From assembly GCA_030407315.1 (NCBI GenBank), contig JALQPE010003263.1, positions 62,001 to 126,000 of the forward strand: 64,000 bases of DNA, written 5' to 3'. Position numbers and translations under genes: made by a program. Shown piece by piece: positions 40,639 through 50,416 of this stretch. The notes beneath the pieces are model-generated. The model did no database searches and was not told the origin of the DNA. It saw nothing but the letters and a program-made list of their open reading frames with translations. The stretch comes from Asparagopsis taxiformis. Lineage: Eukaryota > Rhodophyta > Florideophyceae > Bonnemaisoniales > Bonnemaisoniaceae. Position 1 is the stretch's first letter; each line of letters starts with the position of its first letter.

Positions 40639-43600
40639 ATGGACCGCGTTGCCTTTGTAGGCGCATTTCAGGGGGCGGCTCTTGCCACATCACGCTGGGC
40701 GCGCACGAACAACACCTCCTTCTGTCGCTCATTACGCATCTCCGCCGTTCCCATACATCGCCGCCATCTGACAACCGCTGCAATTTCTGAAAGGCCCATC
40801 AAACAAGGATCTGCCAAAAAGAAGTCAAAGCCAGATTCAAGCCCGTATTCATCCACTGTAAATCTGCCGCAAACAGCATTTGAACAACGTGCTAATGCTA
40901 CTAAACGCGAGCCGCAACTACAGAACTTCTGGGAAGAGCAAGGCGTCTATCATCTACTCTCCCGTGAGAACCCGGGTGATAAATTTGTGCTACACGATGG
41001 CCCGCCCTTTGCGAACGGTCCGTTACATTGCGGTCATGCGCTCAACAAGATTCTGAAGGATTTTATCAACAAGCACATGCTCATGAAGGGTATGAAAGCT
41101 GTATTTGTACCCGGATGGGATACGCATGGATTGCCCATCGAGCTGAAGGTGCTGCAGAGCATTAAGAGCAAGGAGCGAAGGAATCTCACCACAGTAGATC
41201 TTCGCAAAAAAGCGCGTGCATTTGCGAATGAAACTGTGGTAAATCATGTGGAAGGAATGAAGCGATTCGGCGTATGGGCAGATTGGGATAATCCGTATCT
41301 CACCATGCAACCAGAGTATGAAGCTGCCCAGATAGACGTCTTTGGGAAGATGTACGAGGCAGGCTATGTCTTCCGTGGAAAGAAGCCCGTGCATTGGTCT
41401 CCTTCAAGTCGTACCGCTCTCGCTGAAGCTGAATTGGAGTACCCAGAGGGACACACGTCAAGGAGTTGTTACTGCGCTTTTCCGGTGGTTTCAGCCCCTG
41501 AATCTGCCTCGAGTGTCGTAAAAGATGCGCTCGCGTCTCCAGGAGGGCTTGGTCTGTCCATTTGGACGACAACTCCATGGACATTGCCCGCAAATCGTGC
41601 CGTTGCTGTTAACAACAAACTGGAATATGCTCTTGTGAAGGGTTTGCATCCAAAATCTCCCGAACAGGTCGTTGTCATTGCACGCGATTTGCTCGAACGT
41701 GCCAGTGCCAAATTTGGAACGGCCGAAAGCTCGAGTATATTGAGTATTGTCACGGGTAAGGAGTTGCTTGACATTCAGTACACTCATCCGCTAGAAGAAG
41801 ATCTGGTGTGCAGGGTGGTTGAGGGTGGTGATTACATTACTACTGAAACGGGTACGGGCCTTGTGCATACCGCGCCTGGTCATGGTCAGGAAGATTATCA
41901 AACTGGCCTGCGAGAAGGACTTGATTTGTCATCACCGGTCGATGATGCTGGCAAGTTTACTGATGAAGCTGCTAATGGCCGATTTGCTGGCCTTCCAGTC
42001 TTGGGGGAGGGAAATGCAGCTGTTCTTGAGGCTCTTGACGAGATTAATGTTCTACTCTTGGAGGAACCATATGCTCACAAGTATCCATATGATTGGCGCA
42101 CGAAGAAACCAACGATCTTTCGAGCAACTGAACAGTGGTTTATTTCCATCGAAGGATTCAGAAAAGAAGTCTTGGAGGCTATCGAGGATGTGCAGTGGTA
42201 TCCATCTGCTGGCATTAAACGTATTCGTGGAATGGTGGAAGGCCGTGGTGACTGGTGTATTTCTCGACAAAGATCATGGGGTGTACCGATCCCGGTGTTC
42301 TACGATGATGCAACTGGTGAAGCCTTGATGAATGGTGAAATCGTAGAACACGTCAAGAATGTCATCCAGCAACAAGGCTCCGATTCATGGTGGGAATTGG
42401 AGGCCGACGAATTGTTGCCAGAGGCATACAGAGGCCGCAACTTGCGAAAAGGTCGTGACACAATGGATGTATGGTTCGACTCGGGATCATCATGGGCTGC
42501 AGTTGCCAATTTGAGGGACGAGCTCACGTACCCAGCAGACATCTATTTGGAAGGCTCTGACCAGCATCGCGGATGGTTCCAGAGCTCCATGTTAACGTCT
42601 GTTGCCACCAGGAAGCAAGCACCTTATAAGAAAGTTCTCACTCACGGTTTTGTTCTCGATGAAAAGGGTGTGAAAATGAGTAAGAGCATCGGAAACGTAA
42701 TCGACCCTCTCACTGTTATCAACGGCGGAAACAACAAGAAAAAAGACCCTGCGTATGGTTCGGATGTTCTGCGTCTTTGGGTCGCCTCGGTGGATTATTC
42801 GGCTGACATCATGATTGGGCCCTCTTTGTTGAAGCAAGTCGCTGATGTCTATAAGAAATTGCGCAATACGCTGAGATATATGGTTGGCAACATAAGTGAC
42901 TTTGATCCAGCTGTACATTCCGTGAGCTATGAAGAATTGCCAAGTCTTGACAAGTACATATTGTCGAGAATGATGACTCTTTCTGATGAAGTTGACGCTG
43001 CGTATGATTCGTATTCCTTCTTCAAAGTGTATCAAGCGTTACAGAAATTTGCGGTCGTGGACCTTTCAAATTTCTATCTGGACATTGCAAAGGATCGATT
43101 GTATATCCCTGAACCTAATGCATACCGCCGCAGGTCTTGTCAGACAGTTCTCGCAGCACTAATTGAGAACTACACGCGTGCTCTGGCACCGATTTTGTCT
43201 CACACTGCAGAGGACCTCTGGCAAAACCTGCCGTACAAGCCCAAATCTACAAATCCAGCCTTCCCAGAAGGTGTGTCCGTATTCCAAGGAGGATGGTTCG
43301 AACGGCGGCCAGAGTGGGTGAATGTGGATGAGACGCTGTGTGATAACTGGAATGTAGTTTTGGATGCGAGAGACGCTGTGAACAGGGTATTGGAGACAGC
43401 ACGAGTGGCAAAGACTTTGGGAGCATCACTGGAGGCAAATGTGAAAATCTATGCCAGAGATGCGAAAGATGCAGAGGCATTGATGGCAATGAGTGGAGCG
43501 TCAAACGATGTTGACGATCTACATCGCGCATTCATTGTGTCCAAGGCCGAAATAGTATCATCTGCAGATGAGGTGCTGTCATGCATGCACACGAATGAAG

Positions 43601-43788
43601 ATGACTCTGGTCGCTTTTTGGTGGGAATGAACAGATCGACTGCTACTAAATGTGACCGATGCTGGCATTATTACGATAGCGTTGGTAGCAATGATGACCA
43701 CCCTTCAATTTGTGGACGATGCGTTAGCGCCGTAGTTGCTATGGGGATACAGAAGGCGCCAGTTGAAGAAGCTGCGGCAGCTGTGTAG
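40639..43788 (+). CDS. IARS2: Isoleucyl-tRNA synthetase, bacterial type, organelle-targeted
   Basis: This enzyme charges tRNA-Ile in an organelle. The 1049-residue intronless frame has its HIGH box as GPLHCGHALNKILKDF near residue 130. It also has GWDTHGLPIE, the editing-domain strings TTTPWTLPANRAV and ETGTGLVHTAPGHGQEDY, WFDSGSSWAAV and the EGSDQHRGWFQSS string. The KMSKSIGN loop lies near 679. The C-terminus carries a single bacterial-type zinc finger KCDRCWHYYDS...CGRCV. The leader (MDRVAFVGAFQGAALATSRW...) of ~75 residues is Arg/Ser/Thr-rich with early Phe, fitting plastid or dual import. It differs from cytosolic IleRS in its shorter body and C-terminal finger. Confidence 0.95.
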   Translation: MDRVAFVGAFQGAALATSRWARTNNTSFCRSLRISAVPIHRRHLTTAAISERPIKQGSAKKKSKPDSSPYSSTVNLPQTAFEQRANATKREPQLQNFWEEQGVYHLLSRENPGDKFVLHDGPPFANGPLHCGHALNKILKDFINKHMLMKGMKAVFVPGWDTHGLPIELKVLQSIKSKERRNLTTVDLRKKARAFANETVVNHVEGMKRFGVWADWDNPYLTMQPEYEAAQIDVFGKMYEAGYVFRGKKPVHWSPSSRTALAEAELEYPEGHTSRSCYCAFPVVSAPESASSVVKDALASPGGLGLSIWTTTPWTLPANRAVAVNNKLEYALVKGLHPKSPEQVVVIARDLLERASAKFGTAESSSILSIVTGKELLDIQYTHPLEEDLVCRVVEGGDYITTETGTGLVHTAPGHGQEDYQTGLREGLDLSSPVDDAGKFTDEAANGRFAGLPVLGEGNAAVLEALDEINVLLLEEPYAHKYPYDWRTKKPTIFRATEQWFISIEGFRKEVLEAIEDVQWYPSAGIKRIRGMVEGRGDWCISRQRSWGVPIPVFYDDATGEALMNGEIVEHVKNVIQQQGSDSWWELEADELLPEAYRGRNLRKGRDTMDVWFDSGSSWAAVANLRDELTYPADIYLEGSDQHRGWFQSSMLTSVATRKQAPYKKVLTHGFVLDEKGVKMSKSIGNVIDPLTVINGGNNKKKDPAYGSDVLRLWVASVDYSADIMIGPSLLKQVADVYKKLRNTLRYMVGNISDFDPAVHSVSYEELPSLDKYILSRMMTLSDEVDAAYDSYSFFKVYQALQKFAVVDLSNFYLDIAKDRLYIPEPNAYRRRSCQTVLAALIENYTRALAPILSHTAEDLWQNLPYKPKSTNPAFPEGVSVFQGGWFERRPEWVNVDETLCDNWNVVLDARDAVNRVLETARVAKTLGASLEANVKIYARDAKDAEALMAMSGASNDVDDLHRAFIVSKAEIVSSADEVLSCMHTNEDDSGRFLVGMNRSTATKCDRCWHYYDSVGSNDDHPSICGRCVSAVVAMGIQKAPVEEAAAAV

Positions 43789-43944
43789 TTTCTATAGACG
43801 CATGGTAAACAATGGGGAATGAATAACTGCATTAAAGGAGCGCACAGGTGCCATAACATACATGGCAATACCAGTCATGATTTCGTGTAATTGCAAAGTG
43901 GGGCTTTAGTTGCACTAAAATGCGCTTTAGATGAATCTAATGAG

Positions 43945-44283
43945 TTACTTTGGAACAGCAGCTCCCTCCGCGGCGGTAGGTTCAATCAGAGCTGGACGAC
44001 GGGAGAGCATACAGTTAAATTGTTAGCAGATGTTGAGCGCATCGAGATCAATACTCCGATTCGTACACGACAATTGAAGGATCGCAAGCTGGAAATATAA
44101 TGTGTGCAACTTACTTCGCTCAACGATCCTGCCGTCTTTCCATTCGCCCTTAACCATTGAGAATCCGGCGCGATTCAACACCTTGGATCGTGCAGGCTCT
44201 TTGAGTGCCTGACGAACGAGATCAGCGCATGTGTTGGAGTATTTGAGATAGGTCATTCCGGCGGCACGCCAATACTGGACCAT
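43945..44283 (-). CDS. ATPE: Mitochondrial F1-ATPase epsilon subunit, 2 exons
   Basis: This small central-stalk subunit exists only in mitochondrial (not bacterial) ATP synthase. Exon 44283-44115 encodes MVQYWRAAGMTYLKYSNTCA, the family start, followed by LVRQALKEPARSKVLNR and GEWKDGRIVER. A 123-bp intron (donor GTAAGT) leads to exon 43991-43945, which adds TLIEPTAAEGAAVPK and a stop: 71 residues, in line with plant epsilon subunits. An alternative acceptor nearer the donor (after position ~44081) would give a different short tail of 13 residues, so the second exon is less sure than the first. No presequence is seen, which is normal for this subunit. Confidence 0.87.
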
Positions 44284-44478
44284 TTTGAGTTGCGATGCGT
44301 CGACGAACGCTCTGCGTACCTCGGCGAGTGAGATTCACGAACTAGCAGTGCGGAGATGGACGATGAGGGAGTGTGTACGATGCGTCCGGAGTCGATAAGC
44401 TTCTGCCAACTTCTTAGATGTGATTCGATGGTGCAATTATGTTAAAAAATTTTAATGGTTGGAAATTTACAATTCTAC

Positions 44479-45780
44479 TCACCATTTGGACACTCCCTCA
44501 GATCCGAAGACTTGCCCCTCATCCGCTGCCTTGCTTCTATGTTTCTTTTTCTTCTTCGAGCTGCCTTGTTCGCGGGACGCCTTCACCTTGACTCCGCCCT
44601 GCATTCGGCTCGGTAGAGAGAGTGAATTCTTACGAGCTTTCTGCATAAATTCAGACGCATCTAGTGCGGGGCCATCATCAATTGGTTCCACTTTCTTCTT
44701 TTTCAGTTTCGGTACCTCAGCAGGTTGTTCCTCTCTCCACTCCGTCTCCGGCTCTCTTTCCGTTTCTGCCCACTCGTCATTGCCTGTTTCAGATCTGGGG
44801 CGCTTTCTCTCCTGGTCTGTCAAAACGGATTTGGGAGGCGGACGAGCAAATTTTCTCTCCGGTTCCAACGGAAATCCAACTTCTCTTCGCTGTCTATTCA
44901 CGCGCAGCTTTCGTCGTCCACCAGCAATGCGTTGTCCATCAATTACTTCCAGCTTTGGACACAGAACTGTGAGCGTTTCCTGACAATCATCCGCGGCGCT
45001 TGCAGGGTTTTTCTTCACACTCAAGTTGATGAGGGAGCTCTGTAGACTTGATAAATGGTCGAATGATGTTAATCTGTTATGACCAACATCCAGTATTTTC
45101 ATAGATCCAAGGCGCACTAGGATTTCCCGTGACGGTAGTTGGGACAGTCGATTATGCGCCAGTCGTAGCTCGCTCAGATTGTGCAGGTTTGAGATTTCGT
45201 CAGGGATTCGTCGCACGACATTGTTAGATGCGGATAGCTTGGTTAGAGATGACAGCCATGTGACCGGCTTGAGATCTTCAATGTTGTTATTGCTTATAAC
45301 CAATGTTTTCAGACTGACGAGTGATGATATACCGTCTAATGAAGCCAGCTTGTTGGCAGCTGCGACGAGAACCAGTAGTTCTGAGGCGAATTTTGCTCTC
45401 GGTAGCCACTCTAGTGTAGCAAATTCATTTTCTGCAATGTTCAACACACGAATTCCAGCGAGCCTGAGAATTGGCTCAATATTGGAAAGCTTGTTATCAC
45501 GGAGGATGAGCGTCTTTAGGCGTTTGTTCGAACCAAGACCCTCGACGGATCTGAGAGCATTTTTTGTCAAATCCACATAGTCGAGGGAGCGCAAAGAAGA
45601 CATATCCTCCAGACTTGTGAAGTGTTGCCCTCGGGCTATTAAACGATAATCTTTCGGACAGAGGTCTGAAGCTTTCGCTGTCGTGAGAATTGTATTTTTC
45701 AGCGCGTCATCATCATCGGAATCATCGGAGTCTGCCAGACGACGATGTCTTCCAACTGTAGCTACTTGTTGCTCACTCAT
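44479..45780 (-). CDS. Leucine-rich repeat protein (SDS22-like LRRs) with basic C-terminal tail
   Basis: I cannot name an orthologue. The 433-residue protein has an acidic start (LADSDDSDDDDALKN). About 8 LRRs of 22-23 residues follow at residues 55-285, with strings such as SLDYVDLTKNALRSVEGL, LKTLILRDNKLSNIEPIL and NLSELRLAHNRLSQLP, the SDS22-like or typical kind. A cap ending in CPKLEVIDGQRI resembles U2A'-type caps. The last ~140 residues are charged, with Lys runs (SSKKKKKHRSK), likely nuclear. The end reads GQVFGSEGVSKW. A GTGAGT overlaps the stop codon, so a further exon cannot be ruled out, although all placed introns here use GTAAGT or GTACGT. The first ATG (45780) was used; an upstream TTG frame was not. 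Confidence 0.75.
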   Translation of the reverse strand: MSEQQVATVGRHRRLADSDDSDDDDALKNTILTTAKASDLCPKDYRLIARGQHFTSLEDMSSLRSLDYVDLTKNALRSVEGLGSNKRLKTLILRDNKLSNIEPILRLAGIRVLNIAENEFATLEWLPRAKFASELLVLVAAANKLASLDGISSLVSLKTLVISNNNIEDLKPVTWLSSLTKLSASNNVVRRIPDEISNLHNLSELRLAHNRLSQLPSREILVRLGSMKILDVGHNRLTSFDHLSSLQSSLINLSVKKNPASAADDCQETLTVLCPKLEVIDGQRIAGGRRKLRVNRQRREVGFPLEPERKFARPPPKSVLTDQERKRPRSETGNDEWAETEREPETEWREEQPAEVPKLKKKKVEPIDDGPALDASEFMQKARKNSLSLPSRMQGGVKVKASREQGSSKKKKKHRSKAADEGQVFGSEGVSKW

Positions 45781-46009
45781 TTCGTAGCGAGATGCAGTTT
45801 CTGCGGACAACCAAGGTGGGCGAGCAGTTGCGATTATATTTGTCGGCGGTGGCGTAGTTCACGACGCGTGTAGAGGAAAAAATAATGGAGAAAAATCACA
45901 TTATATGGGTGGTTGATCGTTGCCACACAATCAAGCCGATTCAGTTGTAGTCTTGTCAACGGCAACTGATTGAGCAAAGCCAACATTGCATGAAGTCGAA
46001 TCTTGCACC

Positions 46010-46969
46010 ATGGGTGCTGCGTTGAGCCGAATGATGGGCTATGAGGACCCATCAAAGGCGATAACAACAGCAAGAAGAACAGCGGAGGGTGCGACTGGAC
46101 GAAACGCCAACTTGGGGCCCTCTCCAGTCATTTCCAAGAATGCACAGAAACGTCTCATGCGAGAAAAACGACTGCAGGAGCGGAAAAAGCAGCGTAAAGA
46201 GCAGAGAAAAACGATGCAAGCTCAGAAGAAGCAGGAACGTAAAGCAGAGCGTGAAGCGCTGCTGGAAACGTTGACGGATGAGCAGAAGCAAAAGCTATTG
46301 AAAGATCGTGGCGATGTGATGCGTGCAGGGCGTGCGGAAAAGAGGGCGAAGAAAGAGAAAGTTCGAAGCACTCTGGAGAATGATACTCGTTTCTCTGTAT
46401 GCATCGATCTCGGATGGAACGAACACATGATTGAAAAGGAGCGGAAAAGTCTCGCCCGACAGATAGCCTATTCATACAGCGCGTTACGTAAAGGTGTCGA
46501 AGATGGACTGACGCCTTTGGCACTGTCCATCACTGGAATCGACGACGTTATGAAGCCTGTTTTGGCGTTTTCCGCGCAGGGATGGGAAACGTGGCCGGTC
46601 GGGTTGTCGGAAAAGAGTCTGGCCGAGTATCATGACGTGTCTAAATTGGTGTATCTTACGCATGATTCTAATGATGTTTTGCAGCAATTAGACCCGAATG
46701 ATGTCTATGTCATCGGCGGCATTGTGGATCGGAATAGGCTGAAATGTGCCACGATGAACAAAGCAAAGATGCTTGGTGTGCGTACGGCTAGGCTCAATTT
46801 GGATGCGAATATCTCACTGCAACATGGCACGCCGGTTCTCACTGTGAACCATTGTGTTGCGATATTGCTGTATGCTGCCAATGGAATGTCTTGGAAAGAT
46901 GCATACCTCAAGGTGCTTCCTGTAAGAAAAGGGATACACGCTTCTGCGGACGGTGTTGCTAGTGGTTGA
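46010..46969 (+). CDS. TRMT10: tRNA (guanine-9-N1) methyltransferase, TRM10/TRMT10 family
   Basis: TRM10 enzymes methylate N1 of G9 (or A9) in tRNA through a SPOUT fold. The 319-residue protein opens with a short leader (MGAALSRMMGYEDPSKA) and a long basic coiled coil (KRLMREKRLQERKKQRKEQ) as in eukaryotic TRM10. The SPOUT domain begins at RFSVCIDLGWNEHMIEKERK. It has LARQIAYSYSALR, the active-site DPNDVYVIGGIVDRNRLK with the SAM-loop knot, and the LTVNHCVAILLYAANGMSW string. The length fits the family. Nuclear or cytosolic action is likely; the leader is not a clear transit peptide. The start is the first ATG; an upstream TTG in frame was ignored. Confidence 0.93.
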   Translation: MGAALSRMMGYEDPSKAITTARRTAEGATGRNANLGPSPVISKNAQKRLMREKRLQERKKQRKEQRKTMQAQKKQERKAEREALLETLTDEQKQKLLKDRGDVMRAGRAEKRAKKEKVRSTLENDTRFSVCIDLGWNEHMIEKERKSLARQIAYSYSALRKGVEDGLTPLALSITGIDDVMKPVLAFSAQGWETWPVGLSEKSLAEYHDVSKLVYLTHDSNDVLQQLDPNDVYVIGGIVDRNRLKCATMNKAKMLGVRTARLNLDANISLQHGTPVLTVNHCVAILLYAANGMSWKDAYLKVLPVRKGIHASADGVASG

Positions 46970-47130
46970 TGAATATAATGTTATCATCGTTATTCGATTC
47001 GGTGTATGTGTAAACTATTTGTTCACTTGGTAGTAGACTTTACAAAATATCAAAATCCAATGCAGCACATAAACGATCTGCCCTCTTTCAACCCAAGCCC
47101 CACCACTTCATCGCGATCAACCCACCCACT

Positions 47131-48381
47131 ATGTCCGTCTTGCGAAAAGCCGCCCTAGTTGCAGGCGTCGGTTTGAGCTGCACCCAAATCTCAAGCATTG
47201 CCCAAAGCGACACCGTTCCATCGCACACATCATGGTTGGACTGGCTCATTCGCCCATCACCACCACAAAAACATGACACAGAGATGCAAAACCCCGAGCC
47301 AATACAAACACTACAGCATTCGCCCGGGCGTGTATTCGTCTGGGGCGGCTCATTCGGCAAAACACCCCGCGAGATCAAAAGCCTGGGAAACAAGTGCATG
47401 CAAGTCGCAGCATGCGACGGCATCGGAGCCGCAATTCACGACAACGGCACTGTGCATGCATTTTCCCTCGATACCACCAGCGACCGTGCGCAATCCATTC
47501 CGCTTCGCGGCGGCGCCAAGCAGATCGCCATACGAGAGGCCGCGCAACAATTGGTCATCCTCAGCGACACCGGCGGCGTGTACGTATCGCATTTCACGCG
47601 CGACGGCGTCTTCCAGCCCGTAGAACAGCTTGGGGGCGCGCTAAGCCGTGCGCGCGTCAAGAAGGTGCGTTGCGGCAAGGAGCATTGCATCGCGATCACG
47701 CGCAGCGGCGAGGCGATTTCGTGGGGATCGACCAATTCGCACGGCCAGCTCGCCAACGGAAGCGTCGGCGATGTACAGCGGGGTGAGCAGTTGCCGCAGA
47801 GAGTGCAGATGCCTGATGGCGTGAAAGTGGACGATGCGGCGTGCGGAAATCGGCACACGTTGTTTGTGGATGCTGCTGGTACGATTTATGCAACTGGTGA
47901 TGATAAGTGGGCGCAATTGGGTATTTCTGCAGAGCCCTGGGCAGAGTCGCATCAGAAAATGTCGGGATGCGTGCGGAAGGCCGAGCTGTTGAACGGGCTG
48001 GCGGCGCAGGCGATTGCGGCGGGCGGTCAGCATACGCTGGTGTTGGTTCGGGATGGTACTGTGTTTAGTTGCGGTTTCAACCAGTTTGGACAACTGGGTC
48101 ACCATAATTATTCGTCTCTTGCGCCGCCGTCTCCGATTGCGGATTATAACTTGCGCGCTATCGCGATTACAGCTGGTGAAAATCATAGCTGTGTCGTACT
48201 GGATCGTGGCGAGATGCGTTGCATTGGCGGCAATGCGCATGGGCAGCTTGGACTTGGGACATTGCAACCATCAATGGCATGGAAGAAAGTGAAGGTGGAT
48301 GGAAAAAGTGTGAAACCTACATTTGTTTCCTCAAGTGGCAATGTATGTGCGGTGATAGTTGAAGATTTAAAGCGAGTATAA
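47131..48381 (+). CDS. RCC1-repeat (seven-bladed propeller) protein
   Basis: The 416-residue protein has at least five RCC1-type blades, seen as VFVWGGSFGKTP, AISWGSTNSHGQLANG, IYATGDDKWAQLGIS, VFSCGFNQFGQLGHHNYSS and MRCIGGNAHGQLGLG, with intervening HTLFVD/HTLVLV/HSCVVLD strands. The N-terminus (MSVLRKAALVAGVGLSCTQI) could be a mitochondrial or signal-anchor leader. Nothing identifies it as the Ran GEF RCC1 itself: the beta-wedge around the GEF site is not recognisable. RCC1-family proteins in organelles (yeast Fmp25-like, plant RUG3-like) are a possible comparison. Function is therefore open. The gene is convergent with the next hydrolase, 49 bp between stops. Confidence 0.85.
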   Translation: MSVLRKAALVAGVGLSCTQISSIAQSDTVPSHTSWLDWLIRPSPPQKHDTEMQNPEPIQTLQHSPGRVFVWGGSFGKTPREIKSLGNKCMQVAACDGIGAAIHDNGTVHAFSLDTTSDRAQSIPLRGGAKQIAIREAAQQLVILSDTGGVYVSHFTRDGVFQPVEQLGGALSRARVKKVRCGKEHCIAITRSGEAISWGSTNSHGQLANGSVGDVQRGEQLPQRVQMPDGVKVDDAACGNRHTLFVDAAGTIYATGDDKWAQLGISAEPWAESHQKMSGCVRKAELLNGLAAQAIAAGGQHTLVLVRDGTVFSCGFNQFGQLGHHNYSSLAPPSPIADYNLRAIAITAGENHSCVVLDRGEMRCIGGNAHGQLGLGTLQPSMAWKKVKVDGKSVKPTFVSSSGNVCAVIVEDLKRV

Positions 48382-48430
48382 CATGTACGGGGTACCTAGT
48401 CGGACCTGCAGAGTACAGTCTGCTTGTATG

Positions 48431-49411
48431 TTACGAGTTTTGTGACGTTGCGTTGGATATCCATGTTTGCACGGTTTCAGCAACATTGCGCCAACCGGAA
48501 TACAACATGAGATCGTGCGGTGCATCGGGCACTTGAATCAAGTCTGCATTCCAAAACTGCGCAGTATGTTGCAATGCATCAACGTCGACCAAAGAGTCAG
48601 AGGTACCACCAATGACCAAAATTGGAGCGGGGAGTTGAACAGCGTGTTTGATGGGATCACGGAGAGCGCTGGGATCGAGGGTAAGTTTCGTCTTTGCAAA
48701 ATTGGACATGTACTGGGTCAGTTTAGCATCACCCTCCAGATCTTCATCAAATTGAGCGGCATGCTTCGGAGAGAAGAACATTTCACGGCATACGTCAACG
48801 TCCTTTTCAGCATTTCGCTTCACAAAGCCCATGGTGAGCCTCCAGCTGAACATGAGTCCCCTCCTACGAAGCGTACGCCATACAATTGGCGAATTGCCCG
48901 TTGGTGGCGTGGACGCCATGAGAACCAGGGCGGCAATCGAAGGAGCGGCAGTGGCAACGAGCCATTTTTGAATCAGAAAACCGCCGATGCTATGGGCGAC
49001 GATGACGGGCGCGGATGAAAAGTTGGCGCTGTTGAAAAATGCGGTAAGATCGGCACAGTGCTCGGCAAGTGTGACGGAGGTTGTTTGATCAATCTCCGAG
49101 TTTCCAGCACCGCGTAGCGATATGGAGTGGGTATCGTAGCCGAGTTGCGAAAAGTATTGCTGGAAGAGCTGGTAGGTCCAGGCTGCGTGGAGACTACCAT
49201 GAACGAAAACGAGTGGCGGTTTGGACGCAGTGGTAGACGGTGTGACGACTTGCGCTGGTAGTTGGATGACTTCCATTTTCAATCCGGTGGACAGTGGTAC
49301 TAAAGTCGCACATGTTGCGAAGCGATTGCATCGCACAATCGGTCTACATTTGAATTGGCGCGATATTTGTAGTCGAGACGTTGGAAGCGGTGATGTGACG
49401 AAGGAGAACAT
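48431..49411 (-). CDS. Alpha/beta-hydrolase fold protein, probably organelle-targeted
   Basis: The 326-residue protein has the core features of the fold: oxyanion-loop VFVHGSLHAAWTYQ, the strand-turn SISLRGAGNSE, the nucleophile elbow AHSIGG (Ser in V-x-A-H-S-I-G-G), a cap region with FSWRLTMGFVKR, the acid in VIGGTSDSLVD and the final His in PDAPHDLMLY. All triad residues appear in order. The N-terminal ~45 residues (MFSFVTSPLPTSRLQISRQF...) look like a transit peptide with an early Phe. The substrate cannot be told; plant relatives include esterases, MES-type and chloroplast hydrolases. Start codons of this gene and the next are 134 bp apart, head-to-head. Confidence 0.85.
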   Translation of the reverse strand: MFSFVTSPLPTSRLQISRQFKCRPIVRCNRFATCATLVPLSTGLKMEVIQLPAQVVTPSTTASKPPLVFVHGSLHAAWTYQLFQQYFSQLGYDTHSISLRGAGNSEIDQTTSVTLAEHCADLTAFFNSANFSSAPVIVAHSIGGFLIQKWLVATAAPSIAALVLMASTPPTGNSPIVWRTLRRRGLMFSWRLTMGFVKRNAEKDVDVCREMFFSPKHAAQFDEDLEGDAKLTQYMSNFAKTKLTLDPSALRDPIKHAVQLPAPILVIGGTSDSLVDVDALQHTAQFWNADLIQVPDAPHDLMLYSGWRNVAETVQTWISNATSQNS

Positions 49412-49545
49412 GGCTTGATACGATGTGGTAAATAAGATATACCCTCGGGTAGTTGCAATGAACAGCGCAGATCAAATCGGATTGCAAATCGAGCCAATTT
49501 TGCACACACGCAGTATCTACACTGCCCTTCATCACAATTCCACAA

Positions 49546-50232
49546 ATGTCGCCCCCACCACAAGCCACGTGCAGAAAGTCGCACATCCTTCTCTTTCTAC
49601 ACGGCTCCGGCGACACGGGGGACAATTTCCGCGCGACTGTAACATCGAATGGCAGCGTGTCGCTCGCAGATGACGATGCACTACTCCTGTTCCCGACAGC
49701 GCCATTACGTCCCTACACGCCGATGAACGGCTGCATGTCGCACGTGTGGTTCGACAGGCCGCGTTTGCACTACGACGCGACGGAGGACGCGTGCAGTCTG
49801 GCAGCCTCTGTAGAATATTTGGACGAGGTACTGGAATCGCAGCGTGATCACGTCGTACAAGATGCAGATGTATTCGTCATCGGCTTTTCCATGGGTGGTG
49901 CGCTCGCGCTACATTTCGCATTCCATCGCATGCGTGTCGGCCGTCCTGTGCGTGCAGTGCTTGTCATGTCGTCGTTTATTGGCAGGTTTTCCGACGCTAT
50001 TCCGGATTGTGCTGACCTGCGCACGGATGATGCTCTTGGTGTGCATCCGCCTTTGATCAAGATGGTGCACGGCTCTAATGACCACATGGTGTTGTCAACG
50101 TGGGGTGAGCAGACAGCTCAGCGCCTCGCCAAGAGCGGCTTTGCAGTTGAGTTTACGTGTATTCAGTGGCTTCAACACGAGCTTCCGCCGGAATGTATTC
50201 AACTCATTACACAATTTGTTGACAAAGCGTGA
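49546..50232 (+). CDS. Acyl-protein thioesterase / LYPLAL1-like carboxylesterase
   Basis: The 228-residue alpha/beta hydrolase belongs to the phospholipase/carboxylesterase (APT) family, which depalmitoylates proteins or hydrolyses short esters. Visible are LLFLHGSGDTGDNFRATV (19-32, oxyanion region), the nucleophile GFSMGG (Ser115), the acid Asp in VHGSNDHMV (Asp179) and the His in WLQHELPPE (His211). The length and spacing match APT1/LYPLAL proteins. There is no N-terminal leader, so a cytosolic location is likely. Between residues 45 and 75, TAPLRPYTPMNGCMSHVWFD replaces the usual APT loop. The exact substrate is unknown. Confidence 0.88.
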   Translation: MSPPPQATCRKSHILLFLHGSGDTGDNFRATVTSNGSVSLADDDALLLFPTAPLRPYTPMNGCMSHVWFDRPRLHYDATEDACSLAASVEYLDEVLESQRDHVVQDADVFVIGFSMGGALALHFAFHRMRVGRPVRAVLVMSSFIGRFSDAIPDCADLRTDDALGVHPPLIKMVHGSNDHMVLSTWGEQTAQRLAKSGFAVEFTCIQWLQHELPPECIQLITQFVDKA

Positions 50233-50416
50233 TGACGAGCATCAACGTTGCGTTCTTGCATGCTTTCATTGTTCTACCATTAATGTACAGATGAGCTTGA
50301 TTGCGCACGCACGGTATGACATGCTCTCGAAAACACACAGTCCTTCTTGTTCCTAGCCTACCAAGTATGTACAGATCAATCCATAGTGCGCTGCACCCAT
50401 GCTCCTTTCGTGTCAA

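Noticed and set aside
44479..44495. GTGAGT overlapping the stop of the LRR gene as a splice donor
   Set aside because: All ten placed introns use GTAAGT or GTACGT, and the product ends in a plausible SKW tail; kept as a doubt only.
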